Below are positions 1 through 10,021 of a stretch of DNA of 64,000 bases, piece after piece. Every line of letters begins with the position of its first letter. The stretch's first letter is position 1. The stretch covers positions 8,084,001-8,148,000 of the forward strand of contig JAUIMM010000121.1 of NCBI GenBank assembly GCA_031769625.1. Reading direction: 5' to 3'. Made by a program: the position numbers and the translations under genes. The DNA is from Taudactylus pleione (Eukaryota > Chordata > Amphibia > Anura > Myobatrachidae). The notes beneath the pieces are model-generated. The model was not told where the DNA came from. It was given only the letters and a program-made list of their open reading frames with translations, and ran no database searches.

Positions 1-94
1 GAATATGTTTTGGTAAAATCAAAGGAGCTGGAACGATGATACCAGGGAAGATGGAACATCAACATGGTGGGAGACTACTTTTGGATGGTGCACA

Positions 95-620
95 GGGTAT
101 GCAATCGGGAAGCCGGCGGACCTAATCCCGACAGCCGGCTTCCCGACTGTCATATCCCAGCGACGGTTAAATGACTGGCGTCTACATCTAGACGCTGGTC
201 ATTTTACCGATGCCGGGAGAACGGCGCCCGGCATCCCGATCAGTGATGCCGGGCGCCGCTGCGGACAGCCGCGGGGGGGGGAGGGTTAGGTTTAGGACTC
301 CCAGGGGGGACTTATTGTTAGGCATCCCCCCGGGAGGTTAGGGTTAGGCTAGGGGAAGGGGGGGTTAGGGTTAGGCACCCCCCTGGGGACTTAGGTTTAA
401 GCGGCGGGGAAGGGGGGGTTAGGTTTAGGCACTTAGAGGGGGGATTAGGGTTAGGCACTGGGGAGGAGGGTTAGGGTTAGGCACCCTAAAGGAGGGTTAG
501 GGGGGGGGGAATAGGTTAGTGAATACTTACCTGGGGACGATCAGGATTTTCATCCTGTTCGGGCTGCCGCTGTCGGGATTTGAACCGCTGGCCAGGGGTC
601 TGGCGGTAAATCATTCCGAT
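95..620. mobile_element. Telomere-motif interspersed repeat, copy 1
   Basis: GC-rich palindromic flanks (a CGGGAAGCCGGCGG-like left end, a GCCGGGCGCCG core near 230-255) surround a degenerate array of GGTTAGGGTTAGGCACCCCC-like units at about 280-520. Related copies occur at 25190-25790 (opposite strand), 55680-55910, 56050-56625, 61110-61240 and 62840-63015, so this is a dispersed family and not a telomere. No open frame is credible. The termini suggest a non-autonomous DNA transposon; superfamily not assigned. Confidence 0.6.
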
Positions 621-790
621 TCCGTTCACAGAGAAGACCCACAAGTAGTGCATATAAGGAAAAAGATTAAAACAAAACCCAAAGCTTTGAAGGGAAAAGA
701 AAACGGCAAAGACTTGTAAATGTACAGTAAGTAACATTACATTTTCACTAACTTTTGTGAACTTAAAGTTTTGTCTCCATTCATTAAACA

Positions 791-965
791 TATTCCAGAG
801 CCCTCTGATTGCATTAGTGCGATACCTATTTCAGAGCCCTCTAATTACTGTATATTAGTGCAGTTCTTATTACAGTCATCTGATTGTATTAGTGCAATAT
901 TTTCACCAGAGCTCACTGATTATATTAGTAAAATGATTTTCCAGATCACTTTGATTGTATTAACC
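791..965. repeat. Degenerate ~50-bp tandem repeat, about 3-4 units
   Basis: Units share CAGAGCCCTCTGATT and ATTAGTGCA-like words spaced roughly 45-60 bases apart. They are imperfect, indicating an old local duplication. Confidence 0.55.
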
Positions 966-3011
966 CCTTCATTGCAGAGGATGAGTCAGGATCGTCATCT
1001 GCATATACCTTAAAACTGTCCCACCCGTCATCTGCAGCAAAGTATCCCGTGGTTACTTACCTTCTTCCCACTGGGACTGGTCATCAGTGATGAGTCCTGA
1101 GGATTACTGGGGCCGGTCCTGGATCAGTGACATTGGTATGATGTGTTAGAATTAATAAAAAGGCTAATGGTATTTTCTGAAAATACAAAGTCTTCTGAAA
1201 CAACAAGGTATCATTTGTGTGAGTACTGCATAAAGAAATCAATGATATTGATGTTGGAATGTGACGAGTGCTGAAGTCAGAAATTGGCCTCAGCCGAAAG
1301 GTGAGAAAGCCCTCAGCAGCAAAGAGGACAATGCAATGATTATTCCAGAGCTGTCTGATTTTCCAGTCTTTGGTGGGTTTACTCTTTAACAATAAGCTAT
1401 TGTAGGAACAGTGAGCAGTTGGTAATTTTATTGTAATATAATTAATTGGAGTGCAAAAAAATAGGTGAGCTTCTGCCTAAAGACCGTTATACTGTCAGAC
1501 TTTTACCATGTCAGTAATTAATCAACGATCTACAGTACATTCAATCCATTTGATTCAGTGTGTTACCTACTGATTATTAAGAGGATGGTTTTAGCCTATG
1601 CTCATTCTCATTCAGTCCTTTTCACAGTCATTAATGTAGGATGCGTGTTTTCTGCCACATGTGAGGAGCTAAAAACCATTGGCACAAAGTGCAGCTTTGT
1701 AAATTACATTTATCAGAAGTCTGTTCTACCGCTTTATTTGTCAATAGGGAGTAGCTGAAAACTCTCCCTAACCTGTTTCATTGATTAATTTACTAAAATA
1801 AAATAAAATAAAACCTCTGGCTCTAAACACTTCCAAAGCAAAAGCAATGTATCACTACTTATATTATTGACCCATTGGTCAATAGCAGTCGTCACAAAAT
1901 CAAACTGTTTCTCTTCTAAAATACCCTGGGACACACTACATAAAGAGATAAATCTCATCACCTGTAAAGAAACACAGAGGATGGAAAAACTTTTGTTACG
2001 TCATTGAGCTTTATAACCTTTTATTATATATCTTAAGTAAACTCTTGCAGACAAGGGCAGAATGCACCTTTTTAGTGTATTTGATATTATGGAAAATAGG
2101 GCATTCTGTTTTTATAATGCCACATTCATTTTTTATAATACCACATTAACAATGACAGTATTTTGCAATGCAAGAAGTTGGGATTGAAGAGATCAGCATG
2201 CATTGTGTAGGTTGCAGGGCCTGGATAGAATCACTTGATGCAGAGAGGTTATAAATCCATCCTCCACACAATTCGTTTGGTTGAAGGGAGGGAGGGCAGA
2301 ATTTATTATCAATAATGTATATAGCACAGTTTATCGTTCCACTCTGTGACTATGGATTTTAGGAAGCAAACAGGAAAGGTAGAGACCCCTTCATTGCCAG
2401 GGCAGTTACAACAGAATTCAGACCTTGCCATTAAAACTCAATTTTTATAATTGTATATATATATATTTTTTTATAATAAAAGCCACTAACGGGCCCCTGT
2501 CTGTGGAAGTGCATCTAACATCTGGTCTTCCATCATTGTGTACACTGCTTTTCCTAGACAATATGAATGGTTAAAGGAAGAAGCATATGGTCTGACCCAA
2601 TGCATAATATATCTGTCATTATTGTGTTTAAAGCACTCTAGTCGCTTCTGGCACTGAATGTTTGAAACCCACAATGTCATGTACTGTATGCGATGCAGCT
2701 GGGGATAGGTTTAAATGTGGCTCAGCAATAGAGTTTCTACATAACAAATACTCATCAGTGCCATAGCAGGGCTCAACTGTGCCGGCCCCGCCGACCTGAG
2801 CGATTGACGTCATGACGTTGCGAGCATTACGTCATTATGTTGCGCAGAGGTGGTGGGGCCACCAGCACAGGTAAGTACAGAACTGACCGCAGCATCCTGA
2901 GGATGCTATAATTGACTCTTCAGTCTGCAGGCTGCCTGTTTGGAGCATCTAAGATATGCTCCAGGTGGCACTGCAGTAGTGATCCTGGCTGCAGGGTTCC
3001 ATTCAAGGCAC
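966..3011. other. No gene recognised
   Basis: AT-rich, apparently low-copy DNA. It contains a short (TAAAA)n tract near 1797-1815 and an AT microsatellite near 2450-2475. Open frames here are short and show no recognisable protein similarity. Confidence 0.5.
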
Positions 3012-3019
3012 CCTACTAG

Positions 3020-3432
3020 CAGGGCCAGATTAAGGGGGGGACGGGACAGGGGCATTCACTTTGGGGTCCCCATACACATTGGGGCACCCGCATAGGGTTG
3101 GTGTGACCCTGCCAAGAACAAGTGTCCAGTGGCACCTGTTCCCAGATAAGGTCTCAGCTGCCATGGCTCTGTGTTCTACTGCATGCAGCAGCACATTCAA
3201 TGATGCTGTATACAGTGCAGAGCAGCTCCCAAGTCCCCTCATTGGCATGATGTGATACATCTCATTCGTGATGCTGATGAGGGGACTCGGGAGCAGCTCT
3301 GCCGGAATCGGGTGGTCAGGTGAGTAATCTGGAGTGTGGCTTGGGGGAAGGGGGTGGTTGGCTCTCTGTGGCTTGAAGGGGCCCCCAAAAGTTAGTTGCC
3401 TTGGGGCCCCCACAAGCCTTAACTTGGCCCTG
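3020..3432. mobile_element. hAT-type miniature element with perfect 8-bp target duplication
   Basis: Left end CAGGGCCAGATTAAGG and right end CCTTAACTTGGCCCTG form imperfect terminal inverted repeats. The flanks 3012-3019 and 3433-3440 are both CCTACTAG, an exact 8-bp target site duplication as hAT transposases make. The interior has no transposase frame. It includes a quasi-palindrome around GAGCAGCTCC and GGGGACTCGGGAGCAGCTC (about 3215-3305). A diverged relative lies at 37661-38041, duplicated at 42830-43210. Confidence 0.85.
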
Positions 3433-3712
3433 CCTACTAGCCAGAAGCAGGGGCCATGGGGCAGCAACGATGCACACCCCTAATTATTACCCTGATATTC
3501 ATTCACCCTGGAGGACCTCAGGCGAGAAACCTTCAGATCCTGATTCATTGGATGGTAGTCACACTTCCAATCAAGAGCAGGATGTCATTGGAAACAGTGG
3601 GTTGGGTCCTTCCTTTTCCCAGCAGTAGTTCCATCAGCTCACTAGCAGAGATCCCTGAACATGTTAGTGCTGCAGACTTCAGCATACTTAAAATGTGCTA
3701 AGGGTCAAAGCA

Positions 3713-3869
3713 GGAGATGTATTAAACCTTCTACAGAATACAAGTGGAGATATCCATATCAACCAATCAGATTCCAACTATCATTTATCTAGTACATTCT
3801 TTAAAATGATAGCTATAATCTGATTGGTTGCAACACACTTGTCATCTTGAGAAGGTTTGATACATCTCC
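3713..3869. mobile_element. Hairpin miniature element
   Basis: GGAGATGTATTAAACCTTCT at the left is matched by the reverse complement of AGAAGGTTTGATACATCTCC at the right. Inner arms CAACCAATCAGATT and AATCTGATTGGTTG pair as well, so the whole unit folds into one long imperfect hairpin. No coding capacity. Confidence 0.7.
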
Positions 3870-5487
3870 CCTTTAAGGTGGTCACAGCCGTAGCTTCCAT
3901 GGACTTGTTGTGGCTAGTTGCCCATCTGGCCATCATCAATATTGGTATTGTGCATAGGGGCATTACAAAGCTTCTACCAAGTGCACTTCTTATGACACCT
4001 CTATGACGAGCTACTTTATAAGTCTGATGTTTCCCATAACAATGTAATATTCTTGTGGGAGCTGTATAGATCCAGGGATGGGTATAAGCCCTGCTTATGT
4101 GTATTTTTAACTTCTGATGCCACTTCACCGAGCAGCTATATGTGGTCGACTTCTGATTTCAAACAATGGTAAATGTTCTGTCACAGGCATTTAAAATAAA
4201 ACATTGACATTTTTTCCGGGCTCTCACCCTCCCACCCAAAGCCCAGATGTCCTTGACAGGTTTGACACATCCTGTGCCGTCCTCCCCCCAAGCCATGCGG
4301 ATAATTTCCAATTAGATAAAACAATGCTAAATTAGTCTTTAAAATAATTACCAGAATGAAAGTGTATTTTCAAGAAGGCAGAAACTGTTCCTGAGGGAAT
4401 TCCAATCATCCGGAGGAGCACAGAGACATGATCACTAAGCATGCAGGCAGGATGAGAGAACCCTGGCAGCGAATCGGCCAGGAAGGAAGTGCTCACAATC
4501 ACTATATATACTATTTAGATAAGAGGGAAAGAGGTGTTGGATGCTGAGCACAAGTCTGAACCAGTCGGTAGTTTCTAATAATTAAGAAAAAAGTTTGATT
4601 ATAAAAAACAATTATTTTTCTGTCTCATTACAATTTTAATGTCTCTTCAGAAGCAGACCTGTGTTTCTCAAAGACGTGTTAGAATTGTGGTATTAAGTGA
4701 TCAAGAGGTGTTTGCCCTTGAATCCTGTGTATAGTGACATCCTGCCAAAATGTGCAGAGGATAACAGGCTGCTTGAGTTTGTGGCACACACTATTTTATT
4801 GCATGGCTTTTATTAATAAACCGTGTATGTTCTAGCTCACAGATAGGCCCTGCATATCACTCCAGTTCATATGGAACTACAAGACTCAGCATGCACTGAC
4901 AGTCATTGGCCATTGTTACTGTTGCCCGAGTATTTTGCACTAAATTAATTTAATATGTGTTTTTTGTATTATTATTTGTAGTATAATGTTTACAAAATCC
5001 AAAGTATTTTGTAAAGTGTAATTGTAAATAATGTCATACTGTCAGAGCATGCATTTCAATTCTGGATGTATTTGCCTAGGAAATATGAGCCAAGGGTGTA
5101 AGTATGGGATCTGTACCTTCACAATTAAATAACTTTAATATTCTCCTTATATGTGTGTGTTATAGTTTATTCACAAGGACATACAGTACCTCTCACCATG
5201 ATCTCTGTAAAGTGGTCTCTGTGCAAATCACCACAGGTCTCTGGAGAGATGCAGAAGTCTTTACTAGCTGCAGTTATGATTAAGCATGGCTGCAGAGCCA
5301 CCACTGTACCTCAATAACAAGTGGATGACAGTGATACAACTTTCAACATTCACATTAAAGCAACACAGCATACATCTACACCCCCTTTTCAAACATAACA
5401 AAACAATAAACAGGTGTCTTGGTGTAAGACAGTATAACAGGGACAGTGTGCAACAAAAAACCCACAAACTGGACACTGGGAGATTAA
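3870..5487. other. No gene recognised
   Basis: AT-rich, apparently unique sequence without credible exons or clear repeats. Both strands were inspected. Confidence 0.45.
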
Positions 5488-6121
5488 GGGGCCTATTCAT
5501 CAACACTAAAAGAACGGTTTTAAGGACATTTTCCTTAATTACCGTTTTTATTGTATTTAGTAACACACTTTACACAGGAGATATCACTGATATCTCCTGG
5601 TTAAGAGCATCTGCGTTAATTTCCACACTCCCCATACATTAGTATGGGGATGTAGAAATTAGGCTATTCATCAAATTCTGGAAATTATGTATTTTCGGAA
5701 TTTGATGGTGCTACTATACGCTACTCTTAGGTGGTGTACAGCAGGTTACACTTACCTGCTGTCAGCGTGAGCAGGTCCTCCTCCGGCTCCCTCCGTCGCT
5801 CCCTGGTCCCTCCTCTGGCTGCTGCTCTGACTGTGTTCTCCCAGTAGAAGACAGTAAAGTAAAAAAAAACAGTAAAGTTAGACGAACACAGAATTTCCGC
5901 AGCTATATTAAGTGCTGTGCATGCGCCGCTTTTGTGAACGTAACGGCACATGCGCAGCACTGATTACAGCTGCGGTAAGTTAGAGCAGGCAGGGAAAAGT
6001 ATCTATTTCCAGGATTGCTGTCATCGCAATAGTGACAGCTTTTTGGAATAGGTACTTATGGAGAGGATGAATGATGAATTCCTCCGGTAATTAGGTAGAA
6101 CTCCATGCGAGTTCTAAACCT
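5488..6121. mobile_element. GGGGCCTATTCATCA-family miniature element, right end missing
   Basis: Starts GGGGCCTATTCATCA just after TAA (5485-5487). The interior aligns with the complete copies at 38117-38751 and 43286-43914, including the shared stretch CTCCATGCGAGTTCTAAACC, then departs before the expected TGATGAATAGGCCCC end. It contains CATGCGCAGCACTGATTACA-like segments shared with those copies. Non-coding. Confidence 0.7.
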
Positions 6122-6205
6122 CTTAAGAGATGGGATGTTTTATCATGCGTAGTTCCGAGCAACCTGGAGTTCTGCAGAGAATCTTACTGTTAACTTGTGA
6201 TCTAA

Positions 6206-6309
6206 GGGCCTGATTCAGTAAGGATCAGCAATGCATAAGCATGCGCAGAACGCAACAATCAGCCAATTGCATGCATATTAACAACTGCGATCCAAGCTGA
6301 ATCAGGCCC
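6206..6309. mobile_element. Short GGGCCTGATTCAG miniature element (104 bp)
   Basis: Left GGGCCTGATTCAG and right CTGAATCAGGCCC are perfect inverted ends. TAA flanks both sides (6203-6205 and 6310-6312), a 3-bp target duplication typical of PIF/Harbinger-type insertion. It lies at the downstream edge of the integrase relic that follows. Confidence 0.8.
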
Positions 6310-6312
6310 TAA

Positions 6313-6870
6313 GTTTGAACTTGGTGGTGGGAATGAGGGTGCAGGTGCACCTAGACAGAAGGCTTTGAGAAGGAGAGGGAAGTCCATCTCTCTGAGTATT
6401 TCTCAGATTGATGAGTGACATAAACATGTCAGAACTATCTCTTTAACATTTATCTAACAATTGCTTCCTAGAACATCCTGCCTTTTTGCTAGTCCATTGG
6501 ATTGTGAACAGCGAGGACTACTGGTGATATGTCCAACTCACGGGTGAAAGTCTGGAACTTACCACTCATGAACTGCATTGCATTGTCAGTAAGTAGCTTG
6601 TGTGACATGCCATAGGCATTTTGTTCAAGACTGTGGCACTTGTCAGTTTGGGAAGATAATATGAATCCACTAAAACTAGGTGCTCTTTCCCCCTCCTCTT
6701 AAATAGATCTGCAGACACAATGCTAAAGGGAGGTCAGGAATCTCATGGAGAATGAGCAGTCTCTTGGCATGATGAGCCTGTAAAGCATTACATAGGGGCC
6801 AGGCAGCGACAACTCACACAATGTCAGCAGAAGAGGGCCAAACTGGGCATCCTAAGCCCGCCATGTGGTG
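6313..6870 (-). pseudogene. Ty3/Gypsy integrase relic, main part
   Basis: Read on the minus strand, fragments match a Ty3/Gypsy integrase core. At about 6660-6720 the frame reads ADLFKRRGKEHLVLVD, corresponding to the first catalytic Asp region. At about 6555-6600 it reads LTDNAMQFMSGKFQTF, the second Asp region. Further downstream SPSQSLLSR resembles the SPAQ-type segment near the integrase C-terminus. Several in-frame stops (for example near 6490) and frame changes show it is dead, and the third acidic residue is not evident. The N-terminal, zinc-binding side is cut at 6870 by the sushi-type LTR element and resumes at 11331. No LTRs of its own are seen. Similarity is by eye against known family motifs; assignment to integrase is fairly secure, to a clade is not. 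Confidence 0.72.
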
Positions 6871-7139
6871 CCCTCTGTCACAACTGGTGTCTGCGAGTTA
6901 CCTGTCTCAGGTGGTGATCGGGTTTCAACGGAGGCTGGCATGACTGGAACCATAGATGATGTAGATGAATAGCTCTTTTATTCTAAGAAGTGGATAGCAG
7001 TGAGAACTGATGAGTGACTGGAACTGGAAACTTGAGACGTTGGAATGTAACCAGAAGGAACTTGGAGGGGCCGGACTGGAACCGGCAGGCAGGCTGACTG
7101 AGCTGGTCGGGTTACTAGTAGATGGGCTTGCAGACGGAT

Positions 7140-7310
7140 GGTAGCGTGGAAGCTACGTGGAGCGGCTGGATAGCCGTGGGTAAACGCTGGTATCTGGGTA
7201 GCTACGTAGAGCGGCCGGATAACCGTGGGTAGACGCTGGTAGCTGGGTGGCTACGTGGAGCGGCTGGATAGCTGTGGGTAGACGCTGGTAGCTGAGTGGC
7301 TACGTGGATA
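7140..7310. repeat. ~52-bp tandem repeats inside the 3' LTR
   Basis: About three units of GCGGCTGGATAGCCGTGGGT...GGTAGCTGGGTGGCTACGTG. The 5' LTR carries about one more unit (10310-10520), which explains most of the length difference between the LTRs. Confidence 0.75.
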
Positions 7311-7778
7311 GAACGGATGAGCTTGGAACTTGACTCTGGACTGGAATAACGTGACAATGGCTGAAGGGAAATCAGGTAATGCTGAGACGAGAGTTAAACA
7401 GGGTGACCCGGAAATGCTGTGACAAGGTTGGAACTCAGGTGCAGGCTGGATTGGATAATTGGGAATTTTAGGTTCAGGGAGGAAGTAGGTAGGTAAAAGG
7501 AGCAGGAGTTGATCCACAGCAGGAAGCAAGGCAGGGTGACACGATGCAGGTTTACAGAGTGCCAGGGACCAAACAGGAGTAGGACTAGCAGCAGAGCACA
7601 GGCCGGGTATTGCTGTAACAGGACGACTGGATGCCAGGTATTACTGTAGCAGGTTTACGGGATGCACCAGGGGTTGCTGCCAGCAGGTTAACTGGATTGC
7701 CAGGTATAGCTGTAACAGGTTTCAGGGATACACTTGAAATGCAGAAACAGCATGAACCATACACCACGGGAAGACGAG

Positions 7779-7820
7779 ATGTTCAGGCCCAAAATGCTGT
7801 CAGGGGAGGAAATATATACC
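7779..7820 (-). promoter_or_regulatory. LTR TATA box and predicted RNA 5' end
   Basis: On the minus strand GGTATATATT (7820 to 7811) is a TATA box. TTGGGCCTGAACAT (7792 to 7779) lies about 25-30 bases downstream, where transcription should start. The other LTR has the equivalent sites near 10982-11023. The 14-mer is the complement of the primer-binding site of the element. Confidence 0.6.
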
Positions 7821-8126
7821 CTGGGTCTGGCAGCAATTGGTGGATATGGACAGGTGGTCTGGCAGTAGCATTCTGAGTGGTGGAAGGCACAACATGCAGA
7901 GGGAGTATTCATCTCTACAGCTCTGAGAATCAGAACCACACCTGCGACTCCAATCAGGGCTAGCAGTGCTCACAGACAGAAGAGACCAGGTGCAGTAATT
8001 ACTGTGACAGGAATGCATAGAGAAGTCAGAGCAGATCCCCCAGGAGAACTACAAACACAGATCCATGGGACAGCTGACAGGGGTAAGTCTCAAGGCAAAA
8101 GGTGACAACTAGATAGGGTCGTGACA

Positions 8127-8145
8127 GTACCCCCCTCTTTATGGG
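8127..8145 (-). promoter_or_regulatory. Polypurine tract
   Basis: On the minus strand AAAGAGGGGGGTAC lies immediately upstream of the 3' LTR start TGTCACG, the expected place for the plus-strand primer of an LTR retrotransposon. Confidence 0.75.
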
Positions 8146-8243
8146 TGGACTCCGGACACAAACAAAAAAAACTTTCTTCAAAGCTCTTCCCAATTCTCAA
8201 TTTGTTGGGGTACTTAGAGTGCAAACTCTACAAGGGAGATAGT

Positions 8244-9017
8244 TCAAGACCTTCGCCGATTCTTTTTGCTGCAAGAACCTTTTATGCCAACCAACGGACA
8301 AGGAATCTCTGGTAACTCCTGTGGAAATATGTGGCTGGGAAGGACAGGATCAGAATTTTGTGAGGAACTGTAGCAGAAAGGGGACAAGGAGGTGTGTGCA
8401 CAAGTCATGTTCTGGGTTACAGATTCAAAAGTGCTGCTCTCTTGGGATGCCTGGAATTCGGCACGCTGGCCCTTGAAAACTTGACCTTGTTCGGATTTCA
8501 GAGGAGTGGAGGACGAATTCTTGGTAGCACAAACAGACTGCTCGGACAATATTTTGGAACTGAGAACTTTGCTAGAATTTTGGTTTACAGGGTAAGGACC
8601 AAATTCTTTGACAACAGCTTCACTGAAAGTCTTTATATTTTGAAGCATTGGATCATTGGAGTTGTAAATAGGGGCAACCCAGTCCCAAGCTTTACCCTGA
8701 AAAGATGAGATAATAAACTCTACCATATTAGTAGACTTGACTCCACATGACAAAGAAGAATTCATCATACCGAAGAATTGTTTCAATAAAGCATAGTATT
8801 GAGTTAAGTCCCCATCAAAATAAATGCATGTTGGAGTATCCGACGAATCCTGTGTGTTCAAGGACTGTGGAGCACATTCAGGTGCAGGGCTGGAAGAGAT
8901 TTGAGGATGCTCCGATTTATGAGGAGTCAAAACAACAGAAGCTGACATGTTCGGTATTCGGACCAACTGATGGGACTGGAAGGGGTCCAGAGGAGCTAGA
9001 GACAGTAGCATCAACAA
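8244..9017 (-). pseudogene. Sushi-type gag capsid-like segment
   Basis: A 257-codon frame in which roughly residues 65-145 resemble the retrotransposon Gag capsid domain: YFDGDLTQYYALLKQFF, then VEFIISSFQGKAWDWVAP and NDPMLQNIKTF. This is the pattern seen in sushi-clade Gag and its domesticated PEG10/RTL relatives. The C-terminal third is Ser-rich and low complexity, ending in a basic KKNRRRS tail. The frame follows the zinc-knuckle frame directly, separated by one in-frame stop at 9018-9020. Having the capsid downstream of the nucleocapsid is the reverse of normal Gag order. The protein is therefore probably not functional, or belongs to a rearranged non-autonomous element. Confidence 0.7.
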
Positions 9018-9737
9018 TCAAAGCTGAGAACAGACTACAGAGATTGTCATCTTCTGGAACAATATATGCAGGAGACGGTGAACAGGAACCATAATCAGAT
9101 TTTGTAGTACAAGACACTTCTCCCTGATAACAGGAACTTGAAACCCCTCCTGAGGCATGAGACTTGAAACCCCCTTCTGGGGTAGGAGACTAGAAACCCC
9201 CTCCTGGGGTACGAGACTTGAGACCCCTCCTGGGGCTGCTGACTGGAGTCCCCTGCTGGGACAAGCAGAATCCGGGCTGGGACCGGAACGGGCAGAATCC
9301 GGGCTGGGGCCGGAACGGGCAGAATCCGGGCTGGGGCCGGAACGGGCAGAATCCGGGCTGGGGCCGGAACGGGCAGAATCCCGGCTGGGGCCGGAACGGG
9401 CAGAATCCCGCCTGGGGCCGGAACGGGCAGAATCCCGGCTGGGGCCGGAACGGGCAGAATCCCGGCTGGGGCCGGAACGGGCAGAATCCCGGCTGGAGCC
9501 GGAACGGGCAGAATCCCGGCTGGAGCCGGAATGGGCACTGAGACGTTGACACTTGGAACCACTGCTGGAGTTGCAAAGGGAACAGTCTTTAATGAAGTGG
9601 TCAGAACTCCCACAATAGAGACAGAGCTGTAAATCTTTGCGCCGCTGGCGTTCGGCCACAGAGAGCTTGGGGCGTGGGTAACTACGATGTCTGACATTAC
9701 TTGGTTCGGAAGAATCCTTGTTTCTTAGGGATTCCAA
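9018..9737 (-). pseudogene. Gag nucleocapsid segment with CCHC zinc knuckle and 9-aa repeats
   Basis: The frame contains CLYCGSSDHFIKDC, a canonical CX2CX4HX4C zinc knuckle that binds retrotransposon RNA. It is preceded by a basic stretch (PRPKLSVAERQRRKDLQ). It then runs into about ten copies of a nine-residue unit such as ARSGPSRDS, encoded by a 27-bp minisatellite. It ends at a stop (9018-9020), after which the same frame continues into the capsid-like segment. The start shown is simply the first start-like codon; the true Gag start lies further upstream in another frame. The repeat opens several frames on both strands, so long open frames on the plus strand here are by-products. Confidence 0.7.
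9257..9535. repeat. 27-bp minisatellite inside gag, about 10 units
   Basis: Unit GGGCTGGGGCCGGAACGGGCAGAATCC with small variants (CCGGCT, GGAGCC). Its length is a multiple of three, so copy number can change without shifting frame. Variant units are clustered (GGGCTGG on the left, CCGGCTGG on the right), showing stepwise expansion. Confidence 0.9.
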
Positions 9738-9886
9738 GGCAGAGGTTTTAGTCGAGACAGAGGCAGCTCTAAGAAATTCAGGAATGATCTGAAAAATTTT
9801 GCTGAGTAGAGCCTGAAGCTGTTCCAGCAGTCGATGGAAGGTAGTTAGGGGTTCAGGTAAGGTTTGGGTAACATCTAGCCGGTTAT

Positions 9887-10006
9887 TCAGGATTTTTTCA
9901 AAAGCTGTAGCACTTGATGCTGTACGGCCTCCTGTGAATCCAAGCGGGTGACCAGGTTACGGAAAGCATCTAGTCCCTTAATAGGTGCTTGATCCGCCAC
10001 CATCAT
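9887..10006 (-). pseudogene. Gag N-terminal start of the sushi-type element
   Basis: An ATG at 10006, fifteen bases after the 5' LTR and overlapping the primer site, opens a frame beginning MMVADQAPIKGLDAF that stops after about 39 codons at 9887. The position fits a Gag start. No capsid-like sequence follows directly before the zinc knuckle, so the ancestral capsid segment appears to be missing from its normal place. A longer frame extends upstream into the LTR but is probably not translated that way. Confidence 0.5.
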
Positions 10007-10021
10007 TGGGCCTGAACATTC
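10003..10021 (-). promoter_or_regulatory. Primer-binding site, self-complementary type
   Basis: Directly after the 5' LTR the minus strand reads GAATGTTCAGGCCCAATG. ATGTTCAGGCCCAA is the exact complement of the 14-mer at the predicted RNA 5' end in the 3' LTR (7779-7792), and 13 bases match in the 5' LTR. There is no obvious TGG tRNA-primer start. Tf1/sushi-group elements are known to prime reverse transcription from their own RNA end. Confidence 0.65.

Larger units (their letters stand above)
6876..8126 (-). repeat. 3' LTR of the sushi-type element
   Basis: Begins TGTCACAACTGG on the plus strand and ends GGGTCGTGACA. It aligns along its length with 10022-11330, with scattered substitutions and fewer internal tandem units. 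It is the downstream LTR because the element runs right to left. Confidence 0.88.

Noticed and set aside
250..530. True chromosome end (telomere)
   Set aside because: TTAGGG words are interrupted by C-rich spacers, the array is short and internal, and the same structure recurs in both orientations elsewhere in the window.
565..600. tRNA-like B box (GGTTCAAATCCCG on the minus strand)
   Set aside because: No cloverleaf, A box or acceptor stem nearby, and it is part of the telomere-motif element whose other copies lack it.
9157..9576. Plus-strand open frames with AESGLGPER repeats
   Set aside because: Shadow of the 27-bp repeat, which keeps several frames open on both strands; the gag reading is on the minus strand.
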